A stretch of DNA of 16,548 bases from JAKEGK01 sp050116575 (GCA_050116575.1 JASFOJ010000102.1:1-16548), one strand, 5' to 3'. Positions 1-7,978 are shown, counted from the stretch's first letter. Made by a program: numbers and translations. Notes: generated by a model not told the origin, from the sequence alone.

Positions 1-2
1 CC

Positions 3-25
3 AGTTGTCGAAAATATTTACAACT
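3..25. repeat. Inverted repeat upstream of the sigma-54 promoter
   Basis: AGTTGT (3-8) and ACAACT (20-25) form a perfect 6-bp inverted repeat with an 11-bp AT-rich spacer. It lies about 50-70 bp upstream of the -24 element at 73-78, where an enhancer-binding protein of a sigma-54 promoter often binds. The function is inferred from position only, and the window edge may cut off further sites. Confidence 0.3.
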
Positions 26-72
26 TTCACCGATACCGCCGTATCTTATTGTATTAAAAGAAGAAAACAGGT

Positions 73-88
73 TGGCACGGCAGTTGCT
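73..88 (+). promoter_or_regulatory. Sigma-54 (RpoN) -24/-12 promoter
   Basis: TGGCAC (73-78), five bases, then TTGCT (84-88) match the RpoN consensus TGGCAC-N5-TTGCW exactly, and the base before is also the preferred T. The GG and GC dinucleotides have the required 10-bp separation. The expected transcription start is near position 98, giving a leader of roughly 55 nt before the GTG start at 155. PEP-CTERM genes under RpoN and the PrsK/PrsR two-component system are known in Zoogloea-like bacteria, so the context supports the motif. Confidence 0.85.
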
Positions 89-142
89 TTATAGCGTTTA
101 CACAGAAATTTAAGTGGTATCTATTAATATTTTTCTTACCCT

Positions 143-148
143 AGGTGG
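143..148 (+). promoter_or_regulatory. Ribosome binding site for the GTG start at 155
   Basis: AGGTGG lies 6 nt before GTG 155. It supports GTG as the true start of the PEP-CTERM gene, because no ATG gives a better signal peptide. Confidence 0.6.
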
Positions 149-154
149 TTTATC

Positions 155-925
155 GTGAAAACAATTAACAAAGTTTTACCCTTGCTGGGCGCCATCGGCC
201 TGCTGGTTACAACCGGTTCAGCTTATGCTTTACCTGCGCTGCAGTTGGGTCCCGGCTCAGGAGGTTCCTGGACCTACGACGAGGTGACTCAAACGTGGAT
301 CGCGTCAGCGGACAGTTTTACCCTGAACGCCTACGCGAACTGCCAAAACACAGATACATCGCCATGCGACCAAAATGGTGACTATGCCTGGGACAGTGCC
401 GGTTCGACCGATCAATATGCATACCTGGTAGTCAGCAGTGTGCCTGACGTTGGTGATATGGATGCGTTTGATGTTTCCGTAATGAACGACGGCTCGAGCT
501 TAAGCATGTTGACGTCCGGTTACGGCGCACCGCCGCTGCAGGATCCCAACAGTCTGTCTCCCCACGGTATTTTTGACACCTATTTTGAAGTGTATGAGTT
601 TCAATTCGACGGTAGTCTCGGCACCATTTACGATACCCAGCCCGGTGAAACAGGATCGGGGGACGGTTATTCTGAATCTTTTGATGTGACTGTTAACAGT
701 CTCGTGGACGGTGTCGCCGGGGTTCATTTTGACCTGTTTACGGTCCAGGGCGCCCAATACGACCCTAATAGTACCGATGCCAATCGCCAGCTGGTAAATT
801 CAGTTGCGCCGTTCTCTCACGATGCGCAGTCCTGCTGCACCAGGTCGGTACCCGAGCCCAACACCGCCCTGTTATTGGGATTGGGATTGTTAGGCTTTGC
901 CGGCTTAAGACGGCGGGTTTTCTAG
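155..925 (+). CDS. PEP-CTERM sorting-domain secreted protein
   Basis: This is a 256-residue exported protein. Residues 1-26 form a Sec signal peptide (Lys-rich start, hydrophobic core, cleavage likely after SAYA or SAYAL). The C-terminus carries the full PEP-CTERM tripartite signal: VPEP at 232-235, a hydrophobic helix (about 237-250), and the basic end RRR at 252-254. In the family, exosortase (EpsH/XrtA type) recognises this signal in the inner membrane and cleaves it, and the protein is linked to exopolysaccharide or biofilm matrix. The body is acidic, rich in Gly, Ser, Asp and Tyr, and contains Cys63, Cys71, Cys227 and Cys228. Its opening, LPALQL followed by repeated Tyr/Asp stretches, recalls the 'choice-of-anchor N' group, though this rests on memory of the family. 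Start is GTG with a ribosome site at 143-148. It is monocistronic, between a sigma-54 promoter and a strong terminator. No exosortase gene is in the window. Confidence 0.9.
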   Translation: MKTINKVLPLLGAIGLLVTTGSAYALPALQLGPGSGGSWTYDEVTQTWIASADSFTLNAYANCQNTDTSPCDQNGDYAWDSAGSTDQYAYLVVSSVPDVGDMDAFDVSVMNDGSSLSMLTSGYGAPPLQDPNSLSPHGIFDTYFEVYEFQFDGSLGTIYDTQPGETGSGDGYSESFDVTVNSLVDGVAGVHFDLFTVQGAQYDPNSTDANRQLVNSVAPFSHDAQSCCTRSVPEPNTALLLGLGLLGFAGLRRRVF

Positions 926-951
926 CCATTCCCATTGGGTTGGATTTACGG

Positions 952-983
952 AAAAAGGCCCTGTCTACGGACAGGGCCTTTTT
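952..983. terminator. Rho-independent terminator after the PEP-CTERM gene
   Basis: A perfect 14-bp stem (952-965 with 970-983) closes on the tetraloop TACG. The stem is flanked by an A-run and a T-run, so it could end transcription from either side. It starts 26 bp after the stop codon at 925 and separates the RpoN unit from hemW. Confidence 0.9.
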
Positions 984-1061
984 CATTTGGGGCACCCAAA
1001 TTGGTGTATAATGACGGCGGCCGGGCAGGGCACATTACCTCAATTAATCGTTCATGTTGTT

Positions 1062-2237
1062 ATGCTCAATCTGAAGTCACTCCCACCCCTGACGCTGTAC
1101 GTGCATACGCCCTGGTGCGTGCAAAAATGTCCCTATTGCGATTTTAATTCTCATCCGTTGCGCGATGATTCAGCCCACGAAGACCAGTACCTGGAGGCGC
1201 TGTTGCGCGACCTCGAGCAGGATCTGGAGCGCATCTGGGGGCGGCGGGTTATCAGTATTTTTATCGGGGGAGGCACGCCCAGCGTCATGTCGCCGGGTTT
1301 TTATGACCGGTTAATGTCGGGGCTGCGGGCGCGGCTAATGATTAACGCCGATGCCGAGATCACCCTGGAAGCCAACCCCGGCACTGTCGACTATGAAAAA
1401 TTTCAGGGTTTTCACGACGCCGGTATTAACCGCCTGTCCATCGGCGTACAAAGTTTTAATGATGAACATTTGCATCAACTGGGGCGAATCCATTCCGGCG
1501 ACGAAGCCCGTGGCGCCTTTGAAGCGGCACGCGCCGCCGGTTTTGAAAACATCAATCTTGACTTGATGTTCGGCCTGCCGGGGCAAACCCCCACTCAGGC
1601 GCTTGCCGATGTCAACCAGGCACTGGCATTGGCGCCGGAACACTTGTCCTATTATCAGCTGACCATCGAGCCTAACACTTATTTTGCCGCCCACCCACCG
1701 ATTTTGCCCGATGATGAAAAAATCTGGACCATCCAGGGCGAAGGCGTGCGGCGGATGGTTGAACACGGATACCGCCAATACGAAGTGTCCGCTTATGCGC
1801 AAGCCGGGCGCCAATGCATCCACAATCGCAACTACTGGGAATTTGGTGATTACCTGGGGATCGGCGCCGGCGCCCACAGCAAGTTAACAGACATGAATGC
1901 GCAAAAGTTGATACGGCTGACCAAGGAAAAACATCCGCTCCAGTATATTGATAAGGCGCTGCATGCGTCGCCGCTCATGGAGGAAAAAACGCTGTCGCGC
2001 CGGGACTTGCCGGTGGAATATATGCTGAACGCCTTGCGGTTAACCGACGGATTTTCCACCGGGGCGTTTGAAGAACGAACCGGTCTGCCCATTGCTTTGG
2101 CGGAGCAACCGCTACAGCAAGCGGAGCAAAAAGGGTTGATCGAATGGGATATTCACAGCATCAGGCCCACCGAACGGGGTAAACAATTTCTCAATGACCT
2201 TGTAGAGTTGTTTTTACCCGATCAAGGCCTGAATTGA
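1062..2237 (+). CDS. hemW: Radical SAM heme chaperone HemW
   Basis: The 391-residue product matches HemW, the heme-binding radical SAM protein long misnamed oxygen-independent coproporphyrinogen oxidase. The start of the radical SAM core has CVQKCPYC with Cys19, Cys23 and Cys26 for the [4Fe-4S] cluster, followed by the HemW-type DFN. GGGTPS at 69-74 is the SAM-binding glycine motif, SIGVQSF lies at 126-132, and HNRNYW...YLGIGAGAHS (254-273) is typical of HemW/HemN-like proteins. Length agrees with E. coli HemW (about 380 residues). The frame is open back to a TTG at 987, but that extension covers the terminator region and has no conserved sequence, so ATG 1062 is preferred. A TATAAT at 1007-1012 fits a promoter just after the terminator, although its -35 is poor. 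The 3' end overlaps the convergent tgpA-like gene by 16 bp. Confidence 0.92.
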   Translation: MLNLKSLPPLTLYVHTPWCVQKCPYCDFNSHPLRDDSAHEDQYLEALLRDLEQDLERIWGRRVISIFIGGGTPSVMSPGFYDRLMSGLRARLMINADAEITLEANPGTVDYEKFQGFHDAGINRLSIGVQSFNDEHLHQLGRIHSGDEARGAFEAARAAGFENINLDLMFGLPGQTPTQALADVNQALALAPEHLSYYQLTIEPNTYFAAHPPILPDDEKIWTIQGEGVRRMVEHGYRQYEVSAYAQAGRQCIHNRNYWEFGDYLGIGAGAHSKLTDMNAQKLIRLTKEKHPLQYIDKALHASPLMEEKTLSRRDLPVEYMLNALRLTDGFSTGAFEERTGLPIALAEQPLQQAEQKGLIEWDIHSIRPTERGKQFLNDLVELFLPDQGLN

Positions 2238-4234
2238 TTAATGCGCTGTGCCAGTTTTTGCAACGTTTTGTCGGAAGGGGCGCGGGCGTAGCGGACCTGG
2301 TTATAAAGGGTAGTGATTTCGTAAACCTCCGGTGCCAGGTCCTGGCGTTCCTGTGATACCCGCTGCGCGTAGGCATAAGCGGTTTCCGACGGTAAATGCC
2401 GGAAGCCCCGGCGCGCCAGCTTTTTGCAAAAACGCCGGAACAATATGTTGACCTGTTTAGGTTTGCGGATGGTGCGACCCGACAAATGTAACGCAATGAT
2501 GACAATAAACAATGCCATGCCGCCGAACAATAAAAATACCAGGCCGTTCACCGAGAATTTGTCCAGTCCCAGGGAATTAAAAAAGGATTGCTGTTTGCCC
2601 GGCGTATAACCCACCACCCAGTCATCCCAACTGCGGTTCGCGTTGTCCCACAAAAATCCCAGCTGTTGCAGCGATATCTTAAACCAGCTACCCGCATTGC
2701 TGGTGGCGTTGGCCGATTGGCGGAACCGGTTACGGTACTGCGCCTGTTCCACGCGGCTCGGTGGTATGGCCGCCGTGGGATCCACCCGTACCCAGCCCTG
2801 GTCCTCCATCCACACTTCCGCCCAGGCATGGGCATCGGATTGCCGGACAATAAAATACTTGCCGATACTGTTGAATTCGCCCCCCAGATAGCCGGTAACA
2901 ACACGGGCGGGAATACCGGCCGCGCGCATGAGTACCACAAAGGCCGATGCGTAGTGTTCGCAAAATCCGCGGCGCGCCTCAAACAGAAATTGGTCGATGG
3001 GATGGTCCAGCATGGCCGGCGGGTTGCGGGTGTAATAAAACGGTTCCTTGCGAAAATAGTTGAGCACCAGCCCCGTCATTTGTACGGCATAGGAGCCGTT
3101 GTCCGACACCTGGCTCTGAAAATCACTGACCAGTTGCCGCGCCTTGGGCCCCACAAACTGTGGCAGTTGCCGGTATACCCGGTTGGTGGGCTTTTTATGT
3201 GCTTCCAGCTTATAGTTAACGTGGGACGTGACTTTGTAACGTTTGAGTTTTTTGACCGGTTCGTCCACCATTAACTCGTAGTTGTCGCTCAGATAGCTGG
3301 TGGGCGGGTAGAGCGTGGGTAAATCCAGCGCCAACAACCAGTGACTGTTGTTCGGCTCCAGCATCACCCGATAGTTAATGCCCTCAGATGTTTTAACCTG
3401 CGGCACCGGAGGCAGGTCCGTTACCCACTGTTCACCGAAAAACTTGCGTGAGCTGTTGGTAAGGTTCTGCCACATGAAGCCGTCGTAATAAGTAAAAACC
3501 GGTCCGCGCCAATACATTTTGTCGCGAGGTGGAATCTTGTCGTCGAACATGACACGAAATGCCACTGAGTCATCGAAGGCCAGTTCCGTGATCTGTCCCG
3601 GTGCCATACTGTTGGACAGGCCCGTGGCGGCCGATGACCCCTGTTCGGGCAGCCCCCATAGCGGCCCTTCTACTCGGGGAAACAGGAAAAACAGCAATAT
3701 GGTTAACGGGATGGCCTGGAAAATAAGGCTGATACCCATTTTGGCGCTGGTAAATTGCGTGGCCAGTTCACGTTGGGTCTGGTGATAGGCGACCAGTGCG
3801 GTGGTGAGGATAAACACCGCCGTTGTCATTAACAATCCGACCGGGGCTGACTGGTCGAATAAAAAGCCGGTGATAACCACGAAATAGCCGAGAAAAACCG
3901 ACACCAAAAAGTCCCGTGATGTACCCATCTCCATCAACTTCAGGCACATCATCGCCACCAGCAGCGCGACGCCGGCATCCCTGCCAAAGATGGTGTGATA
4001 ACCGTATGTAATCCCCACGAAGGTGCCTATCGCCATTAGCGTAGTGAGCCACGACGGTGGCGCCTTGGCGTAACGCAGCTCGATACTCAGCCGCCAGAAC
4101 AACAGCGTGAATACATACAGGGTTAATAAGGGTGATTGATAAAAGATGAGGGGTACCAGTACACATATCACACCGGCCAACAGCCACAACACGGCTGGAT
4201 CACACTGTTGTATCCGTTGCGCCAGCGCGTTCAT
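2222..4234 (-). CDS. tgpA: TgpA-like membrane transglutaminase (DUF3488 + transglutaminase core)
   Basis: This 670-residue inner-membrane protein is close in length to TgpA of Pseudomonas aeruginosa (about 668). The N-terminal 190 residues contain several hydrophobic helices (roughly 14-48, 62-82, 88-100, 108-125, 132-150, 166-185), the DUF3488 part. A large periplasmic region follows. The transglutaminase core has a Cys-His-Asp triad: Cys425 in RRGFCEHYASAF, His469 in SDAHAWAEVW, and Asp485 in WVRVDPTAA. A further helix lies at about 562-584, before a cytoplasmic C-terminal domain (DUF4129-like, inferred). TgpA is required for viability in P. aeruginosa, and its substrate is not settled. The ATG start overlaps the stop of the DUF58 gene (ATGA at 4231-4234), indicating translational coupling. 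Confidence 0.9.
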   Translation of the reverse strand: MNALAQRIQQCDPAVLWLLAGVICVLVPLIFYQSPLLTLYVFTLLFWRLSIELRYAKAPPSWLTTLMAIGTFVGITYGYHTIFGRDAGVALLVAMMCLKLMEMGTSRDFLVSVFLGYFVVITGFLFDQSAPVGLLMTTAVFILTTALVAYHQTQRELATQFTSAKMGISLIFQAIPLTILLFFLFPRVEGPLWGLPEQGSSAATGLSNSMAPGQITELAFDDSVAFRVMFDDKIPPRDKMYWRGPVFTYYDGFMWQNLTNSSRKFFGEQWVTDLPPVPQVKTSEGINYRVMLEPNNSHWLLALDLPTLYPPTSYLSDNYELMVDEPVKKLKRYKVTSHVNYKLEAHKKPTNRVYRQLPQFVGPKARQLVSDFQSQVSDNGSYAVQMTGLVLNYFRKEPFYYTRNPPAMLDHPIDQFLFEARRGFCEHYASAFVVLMRAAGIPARVVTGYLGGEFNSIGKYFIVRQSDAHAWAEVWMEDQGWVRVDPTAAIPPSRVEQAQYRNRFRQSANATSNAGSWFKISLQQLGFLWDNANRSWDDWVVGYTPGKQQSFFNSLGLDKFSVNGLVFLLFGGMALFIVIIALHLSGRTIRKPKQVNILFRRFCKKLARRGFRHLPSETAYAYAQRVSQERQDLAPEVYEITTLYNQVRYARAPSDKTLQKLAQRINQFRP

Positions 4235-5202
4235 ACGTTACACTCGTTAAACAGGGCCAGCGCTTTTAAGCACCGTTGCTTGTGCATGGGCCCCAGGCTA
4301 GGCGGAATACGATTGCCGGGGAGCCATACGCCGTAGTTGATTTCGGTCATGTCCGCTTCCAGTACCCACATGGACAATTGGCTCAACCGGGTTTCATTAT
4401 CCGGCCCACCCAAAACGCGCCAGTCCAGCCACAGTTCCTGTTCATTGTTGCCACCAAACTTCTTGGTGTGCAGACCCTGCTCACGGGCGTAGGCTTTCCA
4501 GTGTATGTGTCCCAATGGGTCGCCCGGTGTATATGTGTTTAATCCGGCAAAGTCGTCGCTGCCCTTGTGATAACCCCGTAACTGTTGTTGCTCCTGGTTC
4601 CACTGGAAAGGCAGACGGCTGTCACCCACGGGTTCGGGATAAACCACAAATGTATTGGTCAGCCGTACATGGGACCAGGCCCGGAACAGTCCCAGCGGAA
4701 ACACGCTACTGATGGTGATTCGCGGAATCTGTTGCAGGCCGCGCCGAGTGGCGCGATAGGACAGGTTAAGCGATGCCCAGCCGTCCTGCTCGACATCGCA
4801 ACTTTTCTCATGGGCCCCGGGCAGTGCAGCCTGTATGGCAAAACGCTCCGACAACCCACTATTGTCAATGACCACGGGTATTTTGGCTTTTTCGCCGCAG
4901 AATACCGGCGTGATATTGCCTACGGAAATTTTAAGGTGCAGCAAATTGCGGTAAGTGTAGAGAATAGAGACAACGGCTACACTGGCCAGCAAAAACGTCA
5001 ACAGGTAGCCCAGGCTGTTGTTGTAGTTGATAGAGCCGATCAGCATGATCAGCAGCACAATGGCAAACAGTATACCCTGCCGGGTGGGCAGGATGAAGAT
5101 ACGCCGCTGGGTGAGGTCGACAGGGGCTTCGAACGGCCCCTCACCTTCAAAAAAACGTTCCAGATTCAGGCGCTCGATTGGCAGGGCAAGTTTCGAAAGC
5201 AT
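4231..5202 (-). CDS. DUF58 domain-containing membrane protein
   Basis: A 323-residue protein with two adjacent transmembrane helices at about 42-60 and 63-82. Its conserved DUF58 block is at 209-250 and contains GYHKGSDDF, the TYTPGD segment and HIHWKAYAR. DUF58 proteins are almost always encoded between a MoxR ATPase and a transglutaminase-like or von Willebrand factor A protein, and are thought to act with the ATPase at the membrane. Here it sits in exactly that position, 32 bp after the MoxR gene and overlapping the tgpA-like gene by 4 bp. The biochemical role is unknown for the family. The Shine-Dalgarno sequence is weak. Confidence 0.88.
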   Translation of the reverse strand: MLSKLALPIERLNLERFFEGEGPFEAPVDLTQRRIFILPTRQGILFAIVLLIMLIGSINYNNSLGYLLTFLLASVAVVSILYTYRNLLHLKISVGNITPVFCGEKAKIPVVIDNSGLSERFAIQAALPGAHEKSCDVEQDGWASLNLSYRATRRGLQQIPRITISSVFPLGLFRAWSHVRLTNTFVVYPEPVGDSRLPFQWNQEQQQLRGYHKGSDDFAGLNTYTPGDPLGHIHWKAYAREQGLHTKKFGGNNEQELWLDWRVLGGPDNETRLSQLSMWVLEADMTEINYGVWLPGNRIPPSLGPMHKQRCLKALALFNECNV

Positions 5203-5234
5203 GTATTGCGTGTTTCCGGATAAGGGTGCCAGTG

Positions 5235-6203
5235 TTAGGGAATGGGAATCGACAGTAAATGTTCCGCGATCGCATCGGTGTTGGTTTCATTGGCTTCCTT
5301 GCTTAGCCGTAGCCGGTGGGTGGCAACGTGGGGCAGCACGACTTTAAGATCTTCCGGTAGCACATGATCGCGGCCTTCCATCAACGCCCAGGCTTTGGCG
5401 CTGTGCAGCAGGGCCAGTCCACCCCGTGGCGATAAACCGAACGCATAATCCGTGGAACGCCGGGTGACATCAATGATGGCCTGCAGGTAATCGAGCAGGT
5501 CCTCCGAGGCGTGGATATCCGTTACCGTCGCCTGGATGGATAACAGCTCTTCGGTGGTCATGGCCGGTGGTATACCGGTGAGCATTTCCCGGCGATCACG
5601 ACCTGTCAATAACGCCCGCTCCGCGTCGTGGTTGGGATAACCCAGGTTGATTTTCATTAAAAACCGGTCCAGCTGAGACTCCGGCAGCGGAAACGTACCC
5701 ACCTGGTAAAAAGGATTCTGGGTGGCAATGACAAAAAACGGCTGCGGCAAAGGACGGGTGGCGCTCTCGATGCTTACCTGTTCCTCTTCCATGGCTTCCA
5801 GCAAGGCACTTTGGGCCTTGGGGGTGGCGCGGTTCACTTCATCGGCCAAAATGACCTGGGAAAAGATAGGGCCCGGATGAAAAGTAAACCCGTTGGTCTC
5901 CCGGTTGAATACCGAGACTCCCAGGATATCCGCTGGTAGTAAGTCACTGGTAAACTGAATACGGTTATACTGTAGCCCCAGCATGGTGGCCAGCACGTGG
6001 GCCAGGGTAGTCTTGCCAACGCCGGGGAGGTCCTCAATCAGCAGGTGACCCCGGGCAAACAGGCAAGCCAGTGCCAGGCGAATTTCGTGGCGCTTGCCCA
6101 GCACCACCTGACTGGCATTATCGACGACGTTATCGATTGATGATTTTATGCTATCAATATCATTTTTCAGGTCTACGATCGTAACTTGTTGTTGTGCAGT
6201 CAT
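5235..6203 (-). CDS. MoxR-family AAA+ ATPase
   Basis: The 322-residue product is a complete MoxR AAA+ ATPase. Walker A is LPGVGKTT at 59-66, Walker B is VILADEVNRA at 117-126, sensor 1 is IATQNP at 159-164, LDRF (178-181) carries a conserved arginine, and the lid has LSPRGG with Arg260. MoxR ATPases act as chaperone-like assembly factors, often with DUF58 or VWA partners. An open frame extends upstream to 6401, but the added 66 residues look non-coding and family proteins begin close to the chosen Met, so ATG at 6203 is used. It is the first gene of the MoxR-DUF58-TgpA operon. The ribosome site is weak (GGGTG about 6 nt upstream). Confidence 0.92.
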   Translation of the reverse strand: MTAQQQVTIVDLKNDIDSIKSSIDNVVDNASQVVLGKRHEIRLALACLFARGHLLIEDLPGVGKTTLAHVLATMLGLQYNRIQFTSDLLPADILGVSVFNRETNGFTFHPGPIFSQVILADEVNRATPKAQSALLEAMEEEQVSIESATRPLPQPFFVIATQNPFYQVGTFPLPESQLDRFLMKINLGYPNHDAERALLTGRDRREMLTGIPPAMTTEELLSIQATVTDIHASEDLLDYLQAIIDVTRRSTDYAFGLSPRGGLALLHSAKAWALMEGRDHVLPEDLKVVLPHVATHRLRLSKEANETNTDAIAEHLLSIPIP

Positions 6204-6756
6204 ATTTACACCCAGTGTTGTTGAAGCCAGCGGACAATGGAAGATCCAATGACACGAAGGGACATAATGCATAATTCCTACCATGATGGTGTTCACAAAA
6301 CGGTGACCGGTTTGGCAATTTACCTCCGTCGCACCCCGGTACTCCGAAAATGGATAACCTGGTTCCGGGTTTGATTGTGGCTGGTGGTTAAGATTGCGCA
6401 ATATCGGCCGATCTGGGAGGGAGTGTGCCCGTCGGAATATTCGCTATTGTCCCACTAACAACAACAATAATAGGCAGTTGCCGTTGTAAGACTGTGAATA
6501 TTACACATCCACTAAATTACCTGATTAAATTTATGTAACCGGTTGTTTTTACATTTATAATTGGTTTGTTGATGGTATATAGTGAGTTTGATCTTGCTTG
6601 GTAAAAATCGATTAGGTCATATAAAATGCGTTGGTTGTCACGCTCATTGGGATGCCATCGAACGTTACCGAGATTAACGCATCGTGCAAACGGCAAACCA
6701 TGCAATTTTCGAAGTACTGATTTTTATATTCGGCAAAGTTCAAGTGAGAGGAAATC
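6204..6756. other. 553-bp intergenic region between divergent genes
   Basis: This gap lies between the MoxR gene (-) and the small Tyr-rich gene (+). The left 200 bp have normal composition and presumably carry the MoxR promoter, which was not pinpointed. From about 6480 it becomes AT-rich, with a perfect 8-bp palindrome AACCGGTT at 6537-6544 and the promoter-like pair listed at 6598-6625. Short open frames exist on the minus strand, but none has a ribosome site or protein-like sequence. No RNA gene was recognised. Confidence 0.5.
6598..6625 (+). promoter_or_regulatory. Possible sigma-70 promoter for the small exported protein
   Basis: TTGGTA (6598-6603), a 16-bp spacer and TATAAA (6620-6625) resemble a sigma-70 promoter with four of six and five of six consensus bases. 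It would give a leader of about 125 nt before ATG 6757. In AT-rich DNA such matches arise by chance. Confidence 0.3.
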
Positions 6757-7083
6757 ATGCAAAAATTATTAACATTAACCGCCGGTCTGCTGATGATCCT
6801 TGGTGCTTCGGTAGCCTCAGCGGATGAAGAAGATGATATGGCGGCAATGCAAAAACGACTGAATGAAGAAGTCATGTCGCAGGAGTTTTTGGCCGAGGAG
6901 CCGGAGAAAGTCGACGCCTACATCAAGGAGGCGATGAAAAAGAATCTCAAACCGGAGGAATACAAGGGTACGCATTGGCGCCGCGGTTATACCTGCCATG
7001 ACCTGTTACGTTATTCATGGTATGAATATCGCAATTGCCGTTACTATCACCGCTATTACGGTCGCTATTACCCGTACCCGTAA
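6757..7083 (+). CDS. Small exported Tyr/Arg-rich protein of unknown function
   Basis: A 108-residue protein with a clear Sec signal peptide (1-22, cleavage after VASA). The mature chain is strongly bipolar. Residues 23-70 are acidic and helical-looking (DEEDD start, many Glu). Residues 69-108 are basic and aromatic, with 12 Tyr, 7 Arg and 2 Trp, ending in YYPYP. Cys80 and Cys94 could form a disulfide in the periplasm. A good ribosome site (GAGAGGA) lies just upstream. It is followed after 96 bp by the TraT-like gene on the same strand, and no terminator hairpin was seen between them, so co-transcription is possible. The product was not recognised; a cell-surface or envelope role is inferred only from export and composition. 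Confidence 0.75.
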   Translation: MQKLLTLTAGLLMILGASVASADEEDDMAAMQKRLNEEVMSQEFLAEEPEKVDAYIKEAMKKNLKPEEYKGTHWRRGYTCHDLLRYSWYEYRNCRYYHRYYGRYYPYP

Positions 7084-7179
7084 AGTAATCAGCAACATCA
7101 CCAGTAGCTTGTTCAATTTTTTTATTTGGTTTTTTAGTCAGTCGTTAATATTAGTTGGTAATTAAAAAGGGGAATCGTA

Positions 7180-7941
7180 ATGGGAAAGTATAAAGGTGTC
7201 GTTCAACTGGCTGGCCTGTTAGCCATAGTGAGTACGTTTATCGGCTGTGCCGCTGTGGAAACGTCCATCGCCAAGCGCAATCTGGATGTGCAGACCAGGA
7301 CCAGTACGGCGATTTTTGTTGATCCGGTGAAAAAAGAAGATCGGGTAGTCTACGTTGATATCCGCAGTGGTGTCATGGAATTTGATCGACGGGCCTTCAG
7401 GGAACACGTCATGAAAGAGTTTGCCAATAATATCAATGGTTACCGGGTCACTGACAATCCGGAGGAAGCACAATACCAGATGAACGTCTTCGTGCTGTCA
7501 CTGGAAAAAACCAGTCCCACCGCCGCCGAAAGGGCGCTCAAGCAGGGCTACACCGGTGACCGGGGTGCCGGTGCGATGGCCGGGGCAGTTGTTGGCGCGC
7601 AACACGGTGGTACCGCCACCAGTACGGTGGGAGGCGGCATTTTGGGTGCCCTTGGAACCACCGCGGCCAACGCCTTTGTACAGGACGTCACCTACATGCT
7701 GGTTGCCGATGTGCAAATCAAGGAAAAGACCCGCAAGGGTGTTATTGTCCGCAAGGATACCAAGATTAGCACTAAGGTTTCCGATGCCGGCACCAGCACC
7801 CAGCGGGTTTCTGAAGCCACCAACCGTAAGGAATACCGTACCCGCATCGTCACGACCGCCAACAAGGCTAACCTGGAAATGGAAGAAGCACAGCCTTTGA
7901 TGTTCCAGAAAACCGCCTATGCAATGTCGGGCTTTTTCTAG
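7180..7941 (+). CDS. traT: TraT-like complement resistance / surface-exclusion lipoprotein
   Basis: This 253-residue lipoprotein matches plasmid TraT (about 244 residues) along its length. It has a lipoprotein signal with FIGC, so Cys23 is the lipidated residue. The conserved start after it includes SIAKRNLDVQT. A Gly/Ala-rich hydrophobic stretch at about 128-166 corresponds to TraT's membrane-associated segment. The end carries VADVQI and a TANKANLEMEEAQPL-like block close to TraT's C-terminal region. F-plasmid TraT is an outer-membrane oligomer that blocks conjugation into the cell and reduces complement killing. No tra gene is nearby, so here it is probably a chromosomal envelope protein. 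A strong ribosome site (AAGGGGAA) precedes ATG 7180, and a terminator follows at 7979-8004. Confidence 0.9.
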   Translation: MGKYKGVVQLAGLLAIVSTFIGCAAVETSIAKRNLDVQTRTSTAIFVDPVKKEDRVVYVDIRSGVMEFDRRAFREHVMKEFANNINGYRVTDNPEEAQYQMNVFVLSLEKTSPTAAERALKQGYTGDRGAGAMAGAVVGAQHGGTATSTVGGGILGALGTTAANAFVQDVTYMLVADVQIKEKTRKGVIVRKDTKISTKVSDAGTSTQRVSEATNRKEYRTRIVTTANKANLEMEEAQPLMFQKTAYAMSGFF

Positions 7942-7978
7942 GCATTTGGCAATGTAGTAAGTAATATTTAGTTCACGT

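Noticed and set aside
987..1061. N-terminal extension of HemW from a TTG at 987
   Set aside because: It lies just after the terminator, covers the only promoter-like TATAAT, and adds 25 residues not typical of HemW. ATG 1062 gives the family length.
2588..3274. 228-codon plus-strand open frame inside the tgpA-like gene
   Set aside because: It is a shadow of the opposite strand. The TgpA frame has catalytic motifs and membrane helices, and this one has no recognisable features.
6204..6401. 66-residue extension of the MoxR ATPase
   Set aside because: The sequence has no MoxR features, and the family starts near the Met at 6203.
6517..6875. Small minus-strand open frames in the AT-rich gap and over the small exported gene
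   Set aside because: They have no ribosome site and their sequence does not look like a protein. One runs into the real gene on the plus strand.
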